Below are positions 1 through 7,433 of a DNA stretch of 25,575 bases, one piece after another. Numbering within the stretch: the first letter of the stretch is position 1; each line of letters starts with the position of its first letter. A model generated the notes under the pieces. That model ran no database searches and had not been told where the DNA came from. It worked only from the letters and a program-made list of their open reading frames with translations. This stretch comes from RECO01 sp050485385 (GTDB lineage: Bacteria > Pseudomonadota > Alphaproteobacteria > Geminicoccales > Geminicoccaceae), in assembly GCA_050485385.1 (NCBI GenBank), contig JBJHBG010000074.1:1-25575 (forward strand), given 5' to 3'. The position numbers were made by a program, and so were the translations under genes.

Positions 1-90
1 ACTCTAGCTCGGCGCTTGGACGCCAGCGTTTCCACGGTCCGATCCCGTCGGCCGAGGAGCGCGTTGGTGGCGCGCCCTCGGCACCCCACT

Positions 91-119
91 TTGCCTCGGT
101 GGAGCCCAAGCGTCATAAG
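91..119 (+). promoter_or_regulatory. candidate sigma70-type promoter
   Basis: TTGCCT at 91-96 and CATAAG at 114-119 are separated by 17 bases, each matching the housekeeping consensus at 4 of 6 positions. The predicted transcript would start near 126, about 40 bases before the small ORF at 167, and could read on into the aldolase gene. This is a pattern match only; in GC-rich DNA such matches also occur by chance. Confidence 0.3.
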
Positions 120-166
120 ACAAGCGTCGTCCGCTTTCGCCGCGCCACCCGTACTGCGGAGCCCTC

Positions 167-301
167 ATGTCGGAGCCCCACCGCCACGAGCCAAGCATCG
201 GCGACCGCGCCCGCGACGCCGTCAACTGGCTGTTCGCCCGCTCGCGCAACGAGTGGATCATGTTCGCGCTCGGCTTCGTTGCGGGCGTGCTCCTCAGCTA
301 G
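167..301 (+). CDS. small single-pass membrane peptide, 44 aa (hypothetical)
   Basis: The ORF runs from ATG 167 to TAG 299-301 and encodes 44 residues. A Shine-Dalgarno GGAG at 158-161 lies five bases before the ATG, which is the main reason to believe it is translated. The N-terminal half is polar and charged (several His, Arg, Glu and Asp), and residues about 30-44 form a hydrophobic C-terminal segment (WIMFALGFVAGVLLS) that could anchor it in the inner membrane with the N-terminus in the cytoplasm. It lies 82 bases upstream of the aldolase gene on the same strand, so the two could share a transcript. I do not recognise a family. A chance ORF cannot be excluded at this length. Confidence 0.45.
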   Translation: MSEPHRHEPSIGDRARDAVNWLFARSRNEWIMFALGFVAGVLLS

Positions 302-383
302 AGGTGTCGGGCCTCGCGTCAGGGCCCTACCGCCCAGCCGCCGTCTCGGCTATCAGGCCGGCAACCGCAAGCGGGAGAGGGCC

Positions 384-1040
384 ATGAAATTCTTCGTCGA
401 CACCGCCGAAGTCAGCGAGATCGAGGAACTGGCGGCGACCGGGTTGCTCGACGGCGTGACCACCAACCCGTCGCTGATCGCCAAGAGCGGCCGGCCGATG
501 CTGGAAGTGGTGCGCGAGATTTGCGGCCTGGTCGACGGGCCGGTCAGCGCCGAGGTCACCGCCACGGACGCCGACGCCATGCTCGCCGAGGGGCGCAAGC
601 TCGCCGACCTCGCCCCCAATGTCTGCGTCAAGCTGCCCCTGACGTGGGACGGGCTCAAGGCCTGCCGTCAGCTCAGCCGCGAGAACATCCAGGTCAACGT
701 CACCTTGTGCTTCTCCGCCGTGCAGGCGCTCCTGGCGGCGAAGGCCGGGGCCACGTTCATCTCGCCCTTCGTCGGCCGGCTCGACGACATCGGTCAGGAC
801 GGCATGCAGCTGATCGCCGACATCTGCGAGGTCTACGCCCAGTACCCGATGCTGGAGACCGAGGTGCTGGTCGCCTCGATCCGCCACCCGATCCACCTGC
901 TGCACGCCGCCAAGCTCGGCGCCGACGTCGCCACCCTGCCGCCGGCCGTACTGAAGAAGCTGGTCGAGCACCCGCTCACCGACAAGGGTCTCTCCGCCTT
1001 CCTCGCCGACTGGCAGAAGACCGGGCAGTCTATCCTATGA
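384..1040 (+). CDS. fsa: transaldolase / fructose-6-phosphate aldolase family protein
   Basis: This 218-residue protein belongs to the short transaldolase (TalC/MipB/FSA) family, decameric cytoplasmic class I aldolases that move dihydroxyacetone units or cleave fructose 6-phosphate. It opens with the family signature MKFFVDTAEV, followed by DGVTTNPSLI at 23-32. The Schiff-base lysine is predicted to be K83 in CVKLPLT. TLCFSA and ISPFVGR motifs of the barrel are present, and the length is full for the family. The start is supported by a purine-rich GGGAGAGG six or fewer bases upstream of the ATG. Whether it works as transaldolase in the pentose phosphate pathway or as an aldolase cannot be decided from sequence; both names are used for close homologues. 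A strong hairpin follows directly after the stop. Confidence 0.93.
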   Translation: MKFFVDTAEVSEIEELAATGLLDGVTTNPSLIAKSGRPMLEVVREICGLVDGPVSAEVTATDADAMLAEGRKLADLAPNVCVKLPLTWDGLKACRQLSRENIQVNVTLCFSAVQALLAAKAGATFISPFVGRLDDIGQDGMQLIADICEVYAQYPMLETEVLVASIRHPIHLLHAAKLGADVATLPPAVLKKLVEHPLTDKGLSAFLADWQKTGQSIL

Positions 1041-1043
1041 GGT

Positions 1044-1066
1044 GAAGGGGGCTTTTCGCCCCCTTC
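1044..1066 (+). terminator. hairpin terminator after the aldolase gene
   Basis: A perfect 9-bp inverted repeat (GAAGGGGGC / GCCCCCTTC) with a five-base TTTTC loop begins four bases after the aldolase stop codon. It is well placed to end the transcript, although no run of T follows. It is the first of several hairpins in this convergent intergenic region. Confidence 0.55.
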
Positions 1067-1074
1067 GACCTCCG

Positions 1075-1162
1075 GGCGGCGGCAAGCCGCCGCCACTTGC
1101 GAGCGGCGCAGGCGCAAGCCTGCGCCGGGGGTCCAAGGGGGGGGCCGTCAAGTCCCCCCTTG
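1075..1162. repeat. three further GC-rich hairpins in tandem (convergent intergenic region)
   Basis: Three more inverted repeats follow the first hairpin. 1075-1083 pairs with 1086-1094 (GGCGGCGGC / GCCGCCGCC, effective loop CAAG). 1105-1113 pairs with 1118-1126 (GGCGCAGGC / GCCTGCGCC) around a GCAA tetraloop. 1134-1142 pairs with 1154-1162 (CAAGGGGGG / CCCCCCTTG), and this last one spans the cupin stop codon. They lie between convergent genes, so they could terminate transcription from both sides. The compact, multi-stem form also resembles dispersed REP-like intergenic elements; this needs a genome-wide search. Confidence 0.5.
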
Positions 1163-1675
1163 CTCGTCCCTCGCACCTTCCCGCTCGTCCTCCAGCGGGA
1201 GGAATACCGTCTGCCGTTCGATCTCCAGCACGTCGTCCGGTCGCGGAAACGGTGCGGGCGCGGGCTCGCCGGGCGTGCGCGGCCGGCCGATGCGCTCGAA
1301 GAAGTCCTCGAGCCCACCCGGTTGCAGTAGCCAGAAGAGCTGCAAGTCAGCGGTGCCGGTGTTGAGGAACATGTGAGGGCGGCCACGGCCGACATAGATG
1401 GTGGTGCCGGCGACGAGCGGATGGTCGATGCCGTCGATGCGTGCCGTGCCCTCGCCGCCGAACACGAACAGCACCTCGTCCTGGGTCGGGTGGACGTGCT
1501 CGCGGATATGGCCGCCCGGTGCGACGTGCTGGACTCCGGAGGCGAAGCCGAGCCCGGGCAGGTTGCGGGAACTCAGCCGCACCTCGGCGAAGCCGTTGGC
1601 CGGCACCGGCTGCCACCAGCTCCGGCCGCCGTCGGGCGGCACCACCAACGCCGTGCCCGGTTGCTCGTCCTGCAT
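1148..1675 (-). CDS. cupin-domain protein, 175 aa
   Basis: This single-domain cupin is of unknown specific function. The conserved beta-barrel metal site is visible: an HIREHVHPTQDE segment around residues 53-64 gives the His/His/Glu ligands, and the second motif GRGRPHMFLNTG supplies another His. PGG and G-rich turns typical of the fold are present, and the protein ends in a proline-rich, charged tail. The preferred start is ATG at 1675, preceded by AGAGGG with good spacing. An ATG at 1690 overlaps the comEC stop (ATGA) and would add five residues. Either way the gene follows comEC without a gap, so the two are probably co-transcribed and translationally coupled. Family members range from oxygenases to sugar isomerases and small-molecule sensors, and nothing here picks one. 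Confidence 0.85.
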   Translation of the reverse strand: MQDEQPGTALVVPPDGGRSWWQPVPANGFAEVRLSSRNLPGLGFASGVQHVAPGGHIREHVHPTQDEVLFVFGGEGTARIDGIDHPLVAGTTIYVGRGRPHMFLNTGTADLQLFWLLQPGGLEDFFERIGRPRTPGEPAPAPFPRPDDVLEIERQTVFLPLEDEREGARDEQGGT

Positions 1676-1686
1676 GATCCGCCCTC

Positions 1687-3783
1687 TCATCGTTGTCGCT
1701 GCCAAAGCCGTCTGGCGTCGCCATCGTGGACGAAGGCGAGCCGGGGGGAGCCGGCGAGGCGCACCGCGAGTGCTCCTTTGGACCACAGGTCGCCCCGCGT
1801 CACCGTCGACGTCGAGGCGCAACTGGCGTCGCCGGAAAGGTTGATCACCAGCGTGGCGGCGGAGGCGCAGTCGAGCGCTAGGGCGTTCGGCCGGAAGGCC
1901 ACGGCCACCTCGAGCCCGCCCCGGAGCAGCCGGCAGCCGCGCTCGTCGCAGCTCACGCCCGGCACGTCCAGGGGCTCGGCGAAGCCGCGCACGCCGAGCG
2001 TGCGCTGCCAGCCGCGCAGGACGAAGCCGTCCCGCCGCTCCACGGCCAGCGCGTAGCGGCCGTCCGTCCCCCGCAGCGCCACCATGCCGGCGCCGCGGTC
2101 GATCACCACGTCCGCCGGCCGCGCCAGCGCGAACCAGGCGAGGGCGACCAGGGCCGGGACCAGGGCGAGGCGCGCGATCGGCCCGCGCCAGACGACGAAC
2201 CAGAGCGCGGCGAGGCTGACGAGGGCGATGGCGCCGGCGGGCGGCTGCGGCACGTCGAGGGCGGCGAAGGGCCAAGCGGAGGTGGTCGCCGCCGACCACA
2301 GCACGGCGTCGATCCCGGCCGTCATTCCGGCGAGGATCGGCTGGTCGATGCCGAGCGGCATCAAGAGCAGGCTCAAGAGTGCCAGCGGCATGATCCAAAA
2401 CGCCATCAGCGGCACGGCGACGAGATTGGCGAGGATGCCGTAGGTCGGCAGGCGGCCGAAGTGGTAGGCGGCGAACGGCGTGGTGGCGACCGTCGCGATC
2501 AGGGTCGTCACCGCGACGCCGACGACGTAGGCGACGAGCAGTCCGGGCGGGCCGGCGTCGCGGTCGTGGCGGTGCCAGCGCCAGCGCTCGTAGGCGGCGA
2601 CCAGCCCGACCACGGCCGAGAACGACATCTGGAACGAGGCGCCGAACAAGGCGGAGGGGTCGATCACGAGGATCACCGTGGCGGCGAGCGCCACCAGCCG
2701 CAGCGAGATCGCTTCGCGGTCGAGCATCATCGCCACGAGTACGATGGCGGTCATGAAGAACGCGCGCTGCGTCGGCACCGTCGCGCCGGCGAGCAGGAGG
2801 TAGACGAAGGCCATCAGGAGTCCGGCGCAGGCGGCGATGCGATGCGCCTGCACGCGGACGGCGAGCCACGGCACGAGGCAGATGGCGTAGCGGACGAGGA
2901 CGAAGGTGGTGCCGGCGACGAGGCCGACGTGCAGGCCCGAGATGGCGAGGAGATGGGCCAGGCCCGAGCCCTGCATGGCATCCCACACGTGGTCGGGAAT
3001 GTCGCCCCGGAGCCCGGTCATCACCGCCGCCGCGACGGCGCCCGCATCGCCCGGGATGGCGGCGACGACGTGGCTCGCGATCCAGCGGCGGAGCTCGGCG
3101 ATGCGCCAGGCGTCGCCGGCAGCCGCCGCTTCCAGCCGCTCGACCTCACCGAAGACGTAGCCGACCGCCCCCAGTCCCTGAAAATGTGCCCAGCGGGCGA
3201 AATCGAAGGCTCCCGGCATGACCGGCTCGGACGGCGGCATGAAGCGGGCGCGGGCGCGGACGAGGTCGCCGACGTGGATCACGTCGGGCAGCGTCCGGGC
3301 GGTGATGCGCAGCCGCTCGGGCGTGCCGCCGCGCAGGCCTTCCAGGCTTTGGACCTTCAAGGTCAGCCGGGCGCCGTCGGCCTGCGGCTCGACCAGTTCG
3401 ACATAGCCCGTGACCACACCCACCTGGGGGAAGGCCACGGTCGGCTGATCGTAGCGGTGCGCCTGCGCCTGGGCGACGGCAAAGCCGACGAGCAAGGCGC
3501 CCGTGCCGACGGCGAGCGCGCGCAGGCCGGCGTGGCGCAGCAGGAGGGCACCGAGGCCCAAGGCGAACGCCGCACCCGTGGCCGCCCAGCCCCACCAGAC
3601 CGGCGGTTCGAAGGCGAGACCGTGATAGAGGGCGATGCCGACGGCGAGGACGACCGGCAGGCCCAAGAGCCAGCGGTGCCGCTCGACGACCAGCGCCGTG
3701 GCGAGGCGCGCGAAGCTCCTCGGCCACGCCCAGGCAAGGCGGCCGCGTTGGTGCGCGAAGCCGATCGTGCTATCCCGTGCCAC
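1687..3783 (-). CDS. comEC: ComEC/Rec2-type DNA uptake channel protein
   Basis: This roughly 698-residue polytopic inner-membrane protein is the family that moves single-stranded DNA across the inner membrane in natural transformation. The order is: N-terminal membrane segments with a soluble DUF4131 (OB-like) region at about 40-210, then the competence domain with the signature GLAHLLAISGLHVGL near residue 280, then PTQRAFFM and NLVAVPLMAFWIMPL. After the last helices there is a soluble tail of about 150 residues containing several Cys, but no metallo-beta-lactamase HxHxDH motif; this is common in alphaproteobacteria. The start is uncertain: GTG at 3783 is chosen and TTG at 3789 is the first possible codon, neither with a clear ribosome site. 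It is divergent from gltX with only 32 bases between start codons, so each promoter must overlap the other gene. Confidence 0.9.
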   Translation of the reverse strand: MARDSTIGFAHQRGRLAWAWPRSFARLATALVVERHRWLLGLPVVLAVGIALYHGLAFEPPVWWGWAATGAAFALGLGALLLRHAGLRALAVGTGALLVGFAVAQAQAHRYDQPTVAFPQVGVVTGYVELVEPQADGARLTLKVQSLEGLRGGTPERLRITARTLPDVIHVGDLVRARARFMPPSEPVMPGAFDFARWAHFQGLGAVGYVFGEVERLEAAAAGDAWRIAELRRWIASHVVAAIPGDAGAVAAAVMTGLRGDIPDHVWDAMQGSGLAHLLAISGLHVGLVAGTTFVLVRYAICLVPWLAVRVQAHRIAACAGLLMAFVYLLLAGATVPTQRAFFMTAIVLVAMMLDREAISLRLVALAATVILVIDPSALFGASFQMSFSAVVGLVAAYERWRWHRHDRDAGPPGLLVAYVVGVAVTTLIATVATTPFAAYHFGRLPTYGILANLVAVPLMAFWIMPLALLSLLLMPLGIDQPILAGMTAGIDAVLWSAATTSAWPFAALDVPQPPAGAIALVSLAALWFVVWRGPIARLALVPALVALAWFALARPADVVIDRGAGMVALRGTDGRYALAVERRDGFVLRGWQRTLGVRGFAEPLDVPGVSCDERGCRLLRGGLEVAVAFRPNALALDCASAATLVINLSGDASCASTSTVTRGDLWSKGALAVRLAGSPRLAFVHDGDARRLWQRQR

Positions 3784-3815
3784 CCGCAATCAGGCCGGTC
3801 TTCGAGGTTTTCCCA

Positions 3816-5222
3816 GTGACGGTTATCACACGCTTCGCTCCTTCGCCCACGGGATTTCTCCATATCGGCGGAGCGCGCACGGCCTTGTTCAACTGGCTGT
3901 ACGCTCGCCACCACGGCGGCAAATTCCTCCTGCGCGTCGAGGATACCGACCGCCAGCGTTCGACCGAGGCGGCGATCGATGCGATCTTCGATGGTCTCTC
4001 GTGGCTCGGCCTCGATGCCGACGAGAAGCCCGTCTTCCAGTTCGACCGACGCGCCCGCCACGCCGAGGTGGCGCAGCGGCTTCTCGCCGCCGGCAAGGCC
4101 TATCGTTGCTGGTGCACCCAGGAGGAACTGGCCGAGATGCGCGAGCGAGCGCGGGCGGAGAGACGCCCGATCCGCTACGACGGCACCTGGCGCGACCGCG
4201 ACCCGGTCGACGCGCCGGGCGGGCTCGACCCGGTTATCCGCATCAAGATGCCCCAGAGCGGCGAGACGGCGATCGAAGATGCCGTGCAGGGCCGCGTCGT
4301 GGTGCAGAACGCCGAACTCGACGACATGGTTCTCCTGCGTGCCGACGGCACGCCCACCTACATGCTCTCGGTCGTCGTCGACGATCACGACATGGGGGTG
4401 ACGCACGTCATCCGCGGCGACGACCACCTCAACAACGCGTTTCGGCAGGCGCAGGTGTTCCTGGCCATGGGCTGGGCGCTGCCGGTGTTCGCCCACATCC
4501 CCCTGATCCACGGTCCCGACGGCGCCAAGCTTTCCAAGCGCCACGGCGCCTTGGGCGTCGATGCCTATCGCGACATGGGCTTTCTGCCGGAGGCCATGCG
4601 CAACTACCTCGTGCGCCTCGGCTGGGCACACGGCGACGACGAGATCATCTCGACCGCGCAGGCGATCGACTGGTTCGATCTCGAAGCCGTCGGCCGCTCG
4701 CCCGCCCGCTTCGACCTCGACAAGCTGACCGCGCTGAACGCGCATTATCTTCGCCAGCGCGACGACGCCGAGTTGGTCGACCTGATCGTCCCGCGGCTGG
4801 AGGCCGGGGGCTTCGACGTCGACGTGGCGGGCGCCGCACGGCTCCGCGCCGGTATGGCCGGGCTCAAGCAGCGGGCGCGGCGGCTCGACGATCTCGCCGA
4901 GACCGCCGCCTTCTACGTCGCATCCAGGCCGATCGCGCTCGACGAGAAGGCGGCCAAGCTACTCGATGCCGATGCCTATGTTCGTCTCGCCGCCTATCGC
5001 GACGCGCTGGTGCGGGAGGCGCCTGCCTTCGAGGAGGCTGCGCTCGAGGCGCACGCGCGCGCCGTTGCCGAACGCCTCGGCGTCGGCTTCGGCAAGCTCG
5101 CCCAGCCACTGCGCGCGGCGCTGACGGGCCGCGGCGTGTCGCCGGGCCTGTTCGAGGTCATGGTCGTGCTCGGCAAGGCCGAATGCGAGGGCCGTTTGGC
5201 CGACATCCTCGGCCGCCCCTGA
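3816..5222 (+). CDS. gltX: glutamyl-tRNA synthetase
   Basis: This class I aminoacyl-tRNA synthetase of 468 residues charges tRNA-Glu, and in organisms lacking GlnRS also tRNA-Gln. The ATP-binding HIGH motif appears as FLHIGG at residues 15-19, RVEDTD follows at about 40-45, the GDDHLNN substrate motif is at about 201, and the KMSKS loop is KLSKRHG at 238-244. The C-terminal third is the helical anticodon-binding region. The start chosen is GTG 3816, which gives the conserved MTVITRFAPSPTG N-terminus and has GAGG eight bases upstream; a GTG at 3777 would add an atypical extension. Alphaproteobacteria often carry two GltX paralogues, and which this is cannot be told here. gltA follows on the same strand after 278 bases. 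Confidence 0.96.
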   Translation: MTVITRFAPSPTGFLHIGGARTALFNWLYARHHGGKFLLRVEDTDRQRSTEAAIDAIFDGLSWLGLDADEKPVFQFDRRARHAEVAQRLLAAGKAYRCWCTQEELAEMRERARAERRPIRYDGTWRDRDPVDAPGGLDPVIRIKMPQSGETAIEDAVQGRVVVQNAELDDMVLLRADGTPTYMLSVVVDDHDMGVTHVIRGDDHLNNAFRQAQVFLAMGWALPVFAHIPLIHGPDGAKLSKRHGALGVDAYRDMGFLPEAMRNYLVRLGWAHGDDEIISTAQAIDWFDLEAVGRSPARFDLDKLTALNAHYLRQRDDAELVDLIVPRLEAGGFDVDVAGAARLRAGMAGLKQRARRLDDLAETAAFYVASRPIALDEKAAKLLDADAYVRLAAYRDALVREAPAFEEAALEAHARAVAERLGVGFGKLAQPLRAALTGRGVSPGLFEVMVVLGKAECEGRLADILGRP

Positions 5223-5500
5223 GGTGGTGCCGGATCGCCGCTGCGGGGAACCGTGGCGTGGCTGGCGCGTACGGCTAGAATGTCGGTTAGGCTGCACCAT
5301 CGAGGGCTGCGGAGGCGCCGCCGCCTCGCTGCCGGGACGGCCAGGGCGGGCACGCTTCCAACGCCGCCCGCCGGCTCGAGCGCGCACGGGCCGACGGTCG
5401 AATTGAACGGGGGCGTCCCCGTCTCTATGGTCCGGCAACCATCGTGCATCGCAGCATGCGCTGCACGGCCGGCCAGGACACCAATGGAGGAAGAGGGGCC
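5223..5500 (+). other. intergenic region upstream of gltA
   Basis: This stretch of 278 bases has no supportable gene; the short reading frames in it lack ribosome sites and recognisable sequence. It holds the candidate gltA promoter at 5403-5431 and a weaker TAGAAT hexamer at 5276-5281 without a matching -35. A strong purine-rich ribosome site (GGAGGAAGAGGGG) lies just before the gltA ATG. Confidence 0.6.
5403..5431 (+). promoter_or_regulatory. candidate gltA promoter with palindromic spacer
   Basis: TTGAAC (5403-5408) and TATGGT (5426-5431) are separated by exactly 17 bases, each matching the sigma70 consensus at 4 of 6 positions. The spacer contains an inverted repeat, CGGGG at 5408-5412 and CCCCG at 5417-5421, which could be a repressor site. 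The predicted leader before the gltA ATG is about 60 bases. Pattern-based only. Confidence 0.4.
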
Positions 5501-6808
<1,308 letters not shown>

Positions 6809-6840
6809 CCGGCACCGCCGGGTCGCTTCGGCGGTGCTGG
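6809..6840 (+). terminator. hairpin directly after gltA
   Basis: A 12-bp stem (6809-6820 with 6829-6840, one G-U pair) with an eight-base loop starts on the first base after the gltA stop codon. No T-run follows, so it may act with the second hairpin or protect the mRNA 3' end. Confidence 0.5.
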
Positions 6841-6853
6841 CCTAAAGGCCAAG

Positions 6854-6889
6854 CCATGGCCGCGGGGATCGCTTGCCCCGCGGCCATGG
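6854..6889 (+). terminator. second, perfect 14-bp hairpin after gltA
   Basis: CCATGGCCGCGGGG at 6854-6867 pairs perfectly with 6876-6889 around an eight-base loop, followed by the modestly T-rich TCTTGTC. This very stable stem is the more likely main terminator of gltA and separates it from the DUF3775 gene. Confidence 0.65.
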
Positions 6890-6975
6890 TCTTGTCAATG
6901 TCGACGAGGGAAGCCGCAGCGGATGAACGCCAAGGGGATGTCCGGCGCCGGCACGTCCATCGAGAGATCAGGGCC

Positions 6976-7383
6976 ATGCTTACCATCGACCTCGACAAGG
7001 TGCGTTTCGTCATCGAGAAGGCACGGGTCTTCGACGCCGACATGGAGGTGGGTGACGAGGACGACGATCTGCACGCCACCGGCGCGCACACCACCGACGA
7101 ATTGCTCGAGGACGACGACCTCGACGACGCCGAGGACGACGATCCCGTCTACGGCGAACTCAAGGACATGATCAACGACCTCAACGTCGACGAGCAGGTC
7201 GAGCTGGTGGCGCTCGCCTGGGTCGGCCGCGGCACCTACGGCGCCGACGAGTGGGACAGTGCGCTCGAAGAGGCGCAGCGGGCGCACAACCGGCGCACCG
7301 CCGAATACCTCCTCGGCATGCCGCTCCTGGCCGATTACCTCGCCGAAGGGCTCGCCGCGTTCGGCGAGAGCGTGGGCGAGTAG
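6976..7383 (+). CDS. DUF3775 domain protein, 135 aa
   Basis: This small cytoplasmic protein of unknown function has the DUF3775 pattern. An N-terminal MLTIDLDKVRFVIEKAR helix is followed by a strongly acidic linker (about residues 22-57, very rich in Asp and Glu). The conserved C-terminal half includes NVDEQVELVALAWVGRG and a TAEYLLGMPLLADYL helix. There is no signal peptide or membrane segment. The start ATG 6976 has AGGG and GAGAG purine stretches upstream and gives the conserved N-terminus. It stands alone between the gltA terminators and a convergent phosphoesterase gene, so context gives no functional clue. Family assignment is from the remembered pattern of alphaproteobacterial homologues. 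Confidence 0.85.
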   Translation: MLTIDLDKVRFVIEKARVFDADMEVGDEDDDLHATGAHTTDELLEDDDLDDAEDDDPVYGELKDMINDLNVDEQVELVALAWVGRGTYGADEWDSALEEAQRAHNRRTAEYLLGMPLLADYLAEGLAAFGESVGE

Positions 7384-7398
7384 CCTGCGGAGGGCGCC

Positions 7399-7426
7399 GC
7401 AGGGGAGATCGGCGTCGCTCCCCTGC
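7399..7426. terminator. convergent terminator hairpin
   Basis: GCAGGGGAG at 7399-7407 pairs perfectly with CTCCCCTGC at 7418-7426, between the DUF3775 stop and the convergent phosphoesterase stop. An alternative stem (7384-7390 with 7397-7403, CCTGCGG / CCGCAGG) shares bases with it, so the two are mutually exclusive. It can serve transcripts from both directions. Confidence 0.55.
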
Positions 7427-7433
7427 AACGTGG

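Noticed and set aside
99..383. In-frame N-terminal extension of the aldolase by about 95 residues
   Set aside because: The extension is Arg/Ser/Pro-rich, has no ribosome site, and the family starts exactly at MKFFVDTA; it also overlaps the better supported small ORF.
2461..3819. Long plus-strand ORF (452 aa) antisense to comEC
   Set aside because: Composition (Gly, Arg, Asp, His-rich) is the typical mirror frame of a high-GC gene, and comEC has clear family motifs.
5247..5271. GGAAC-N16-CGTA resembling an EcfG general-stress promoter upstream of gltA
   Set aside because: The -10 differs from CGTT, the site is about 230 bases from the gltA ATG, and a single match in GC-rich DNA is weak; the 5403-5431 candidate fits better.
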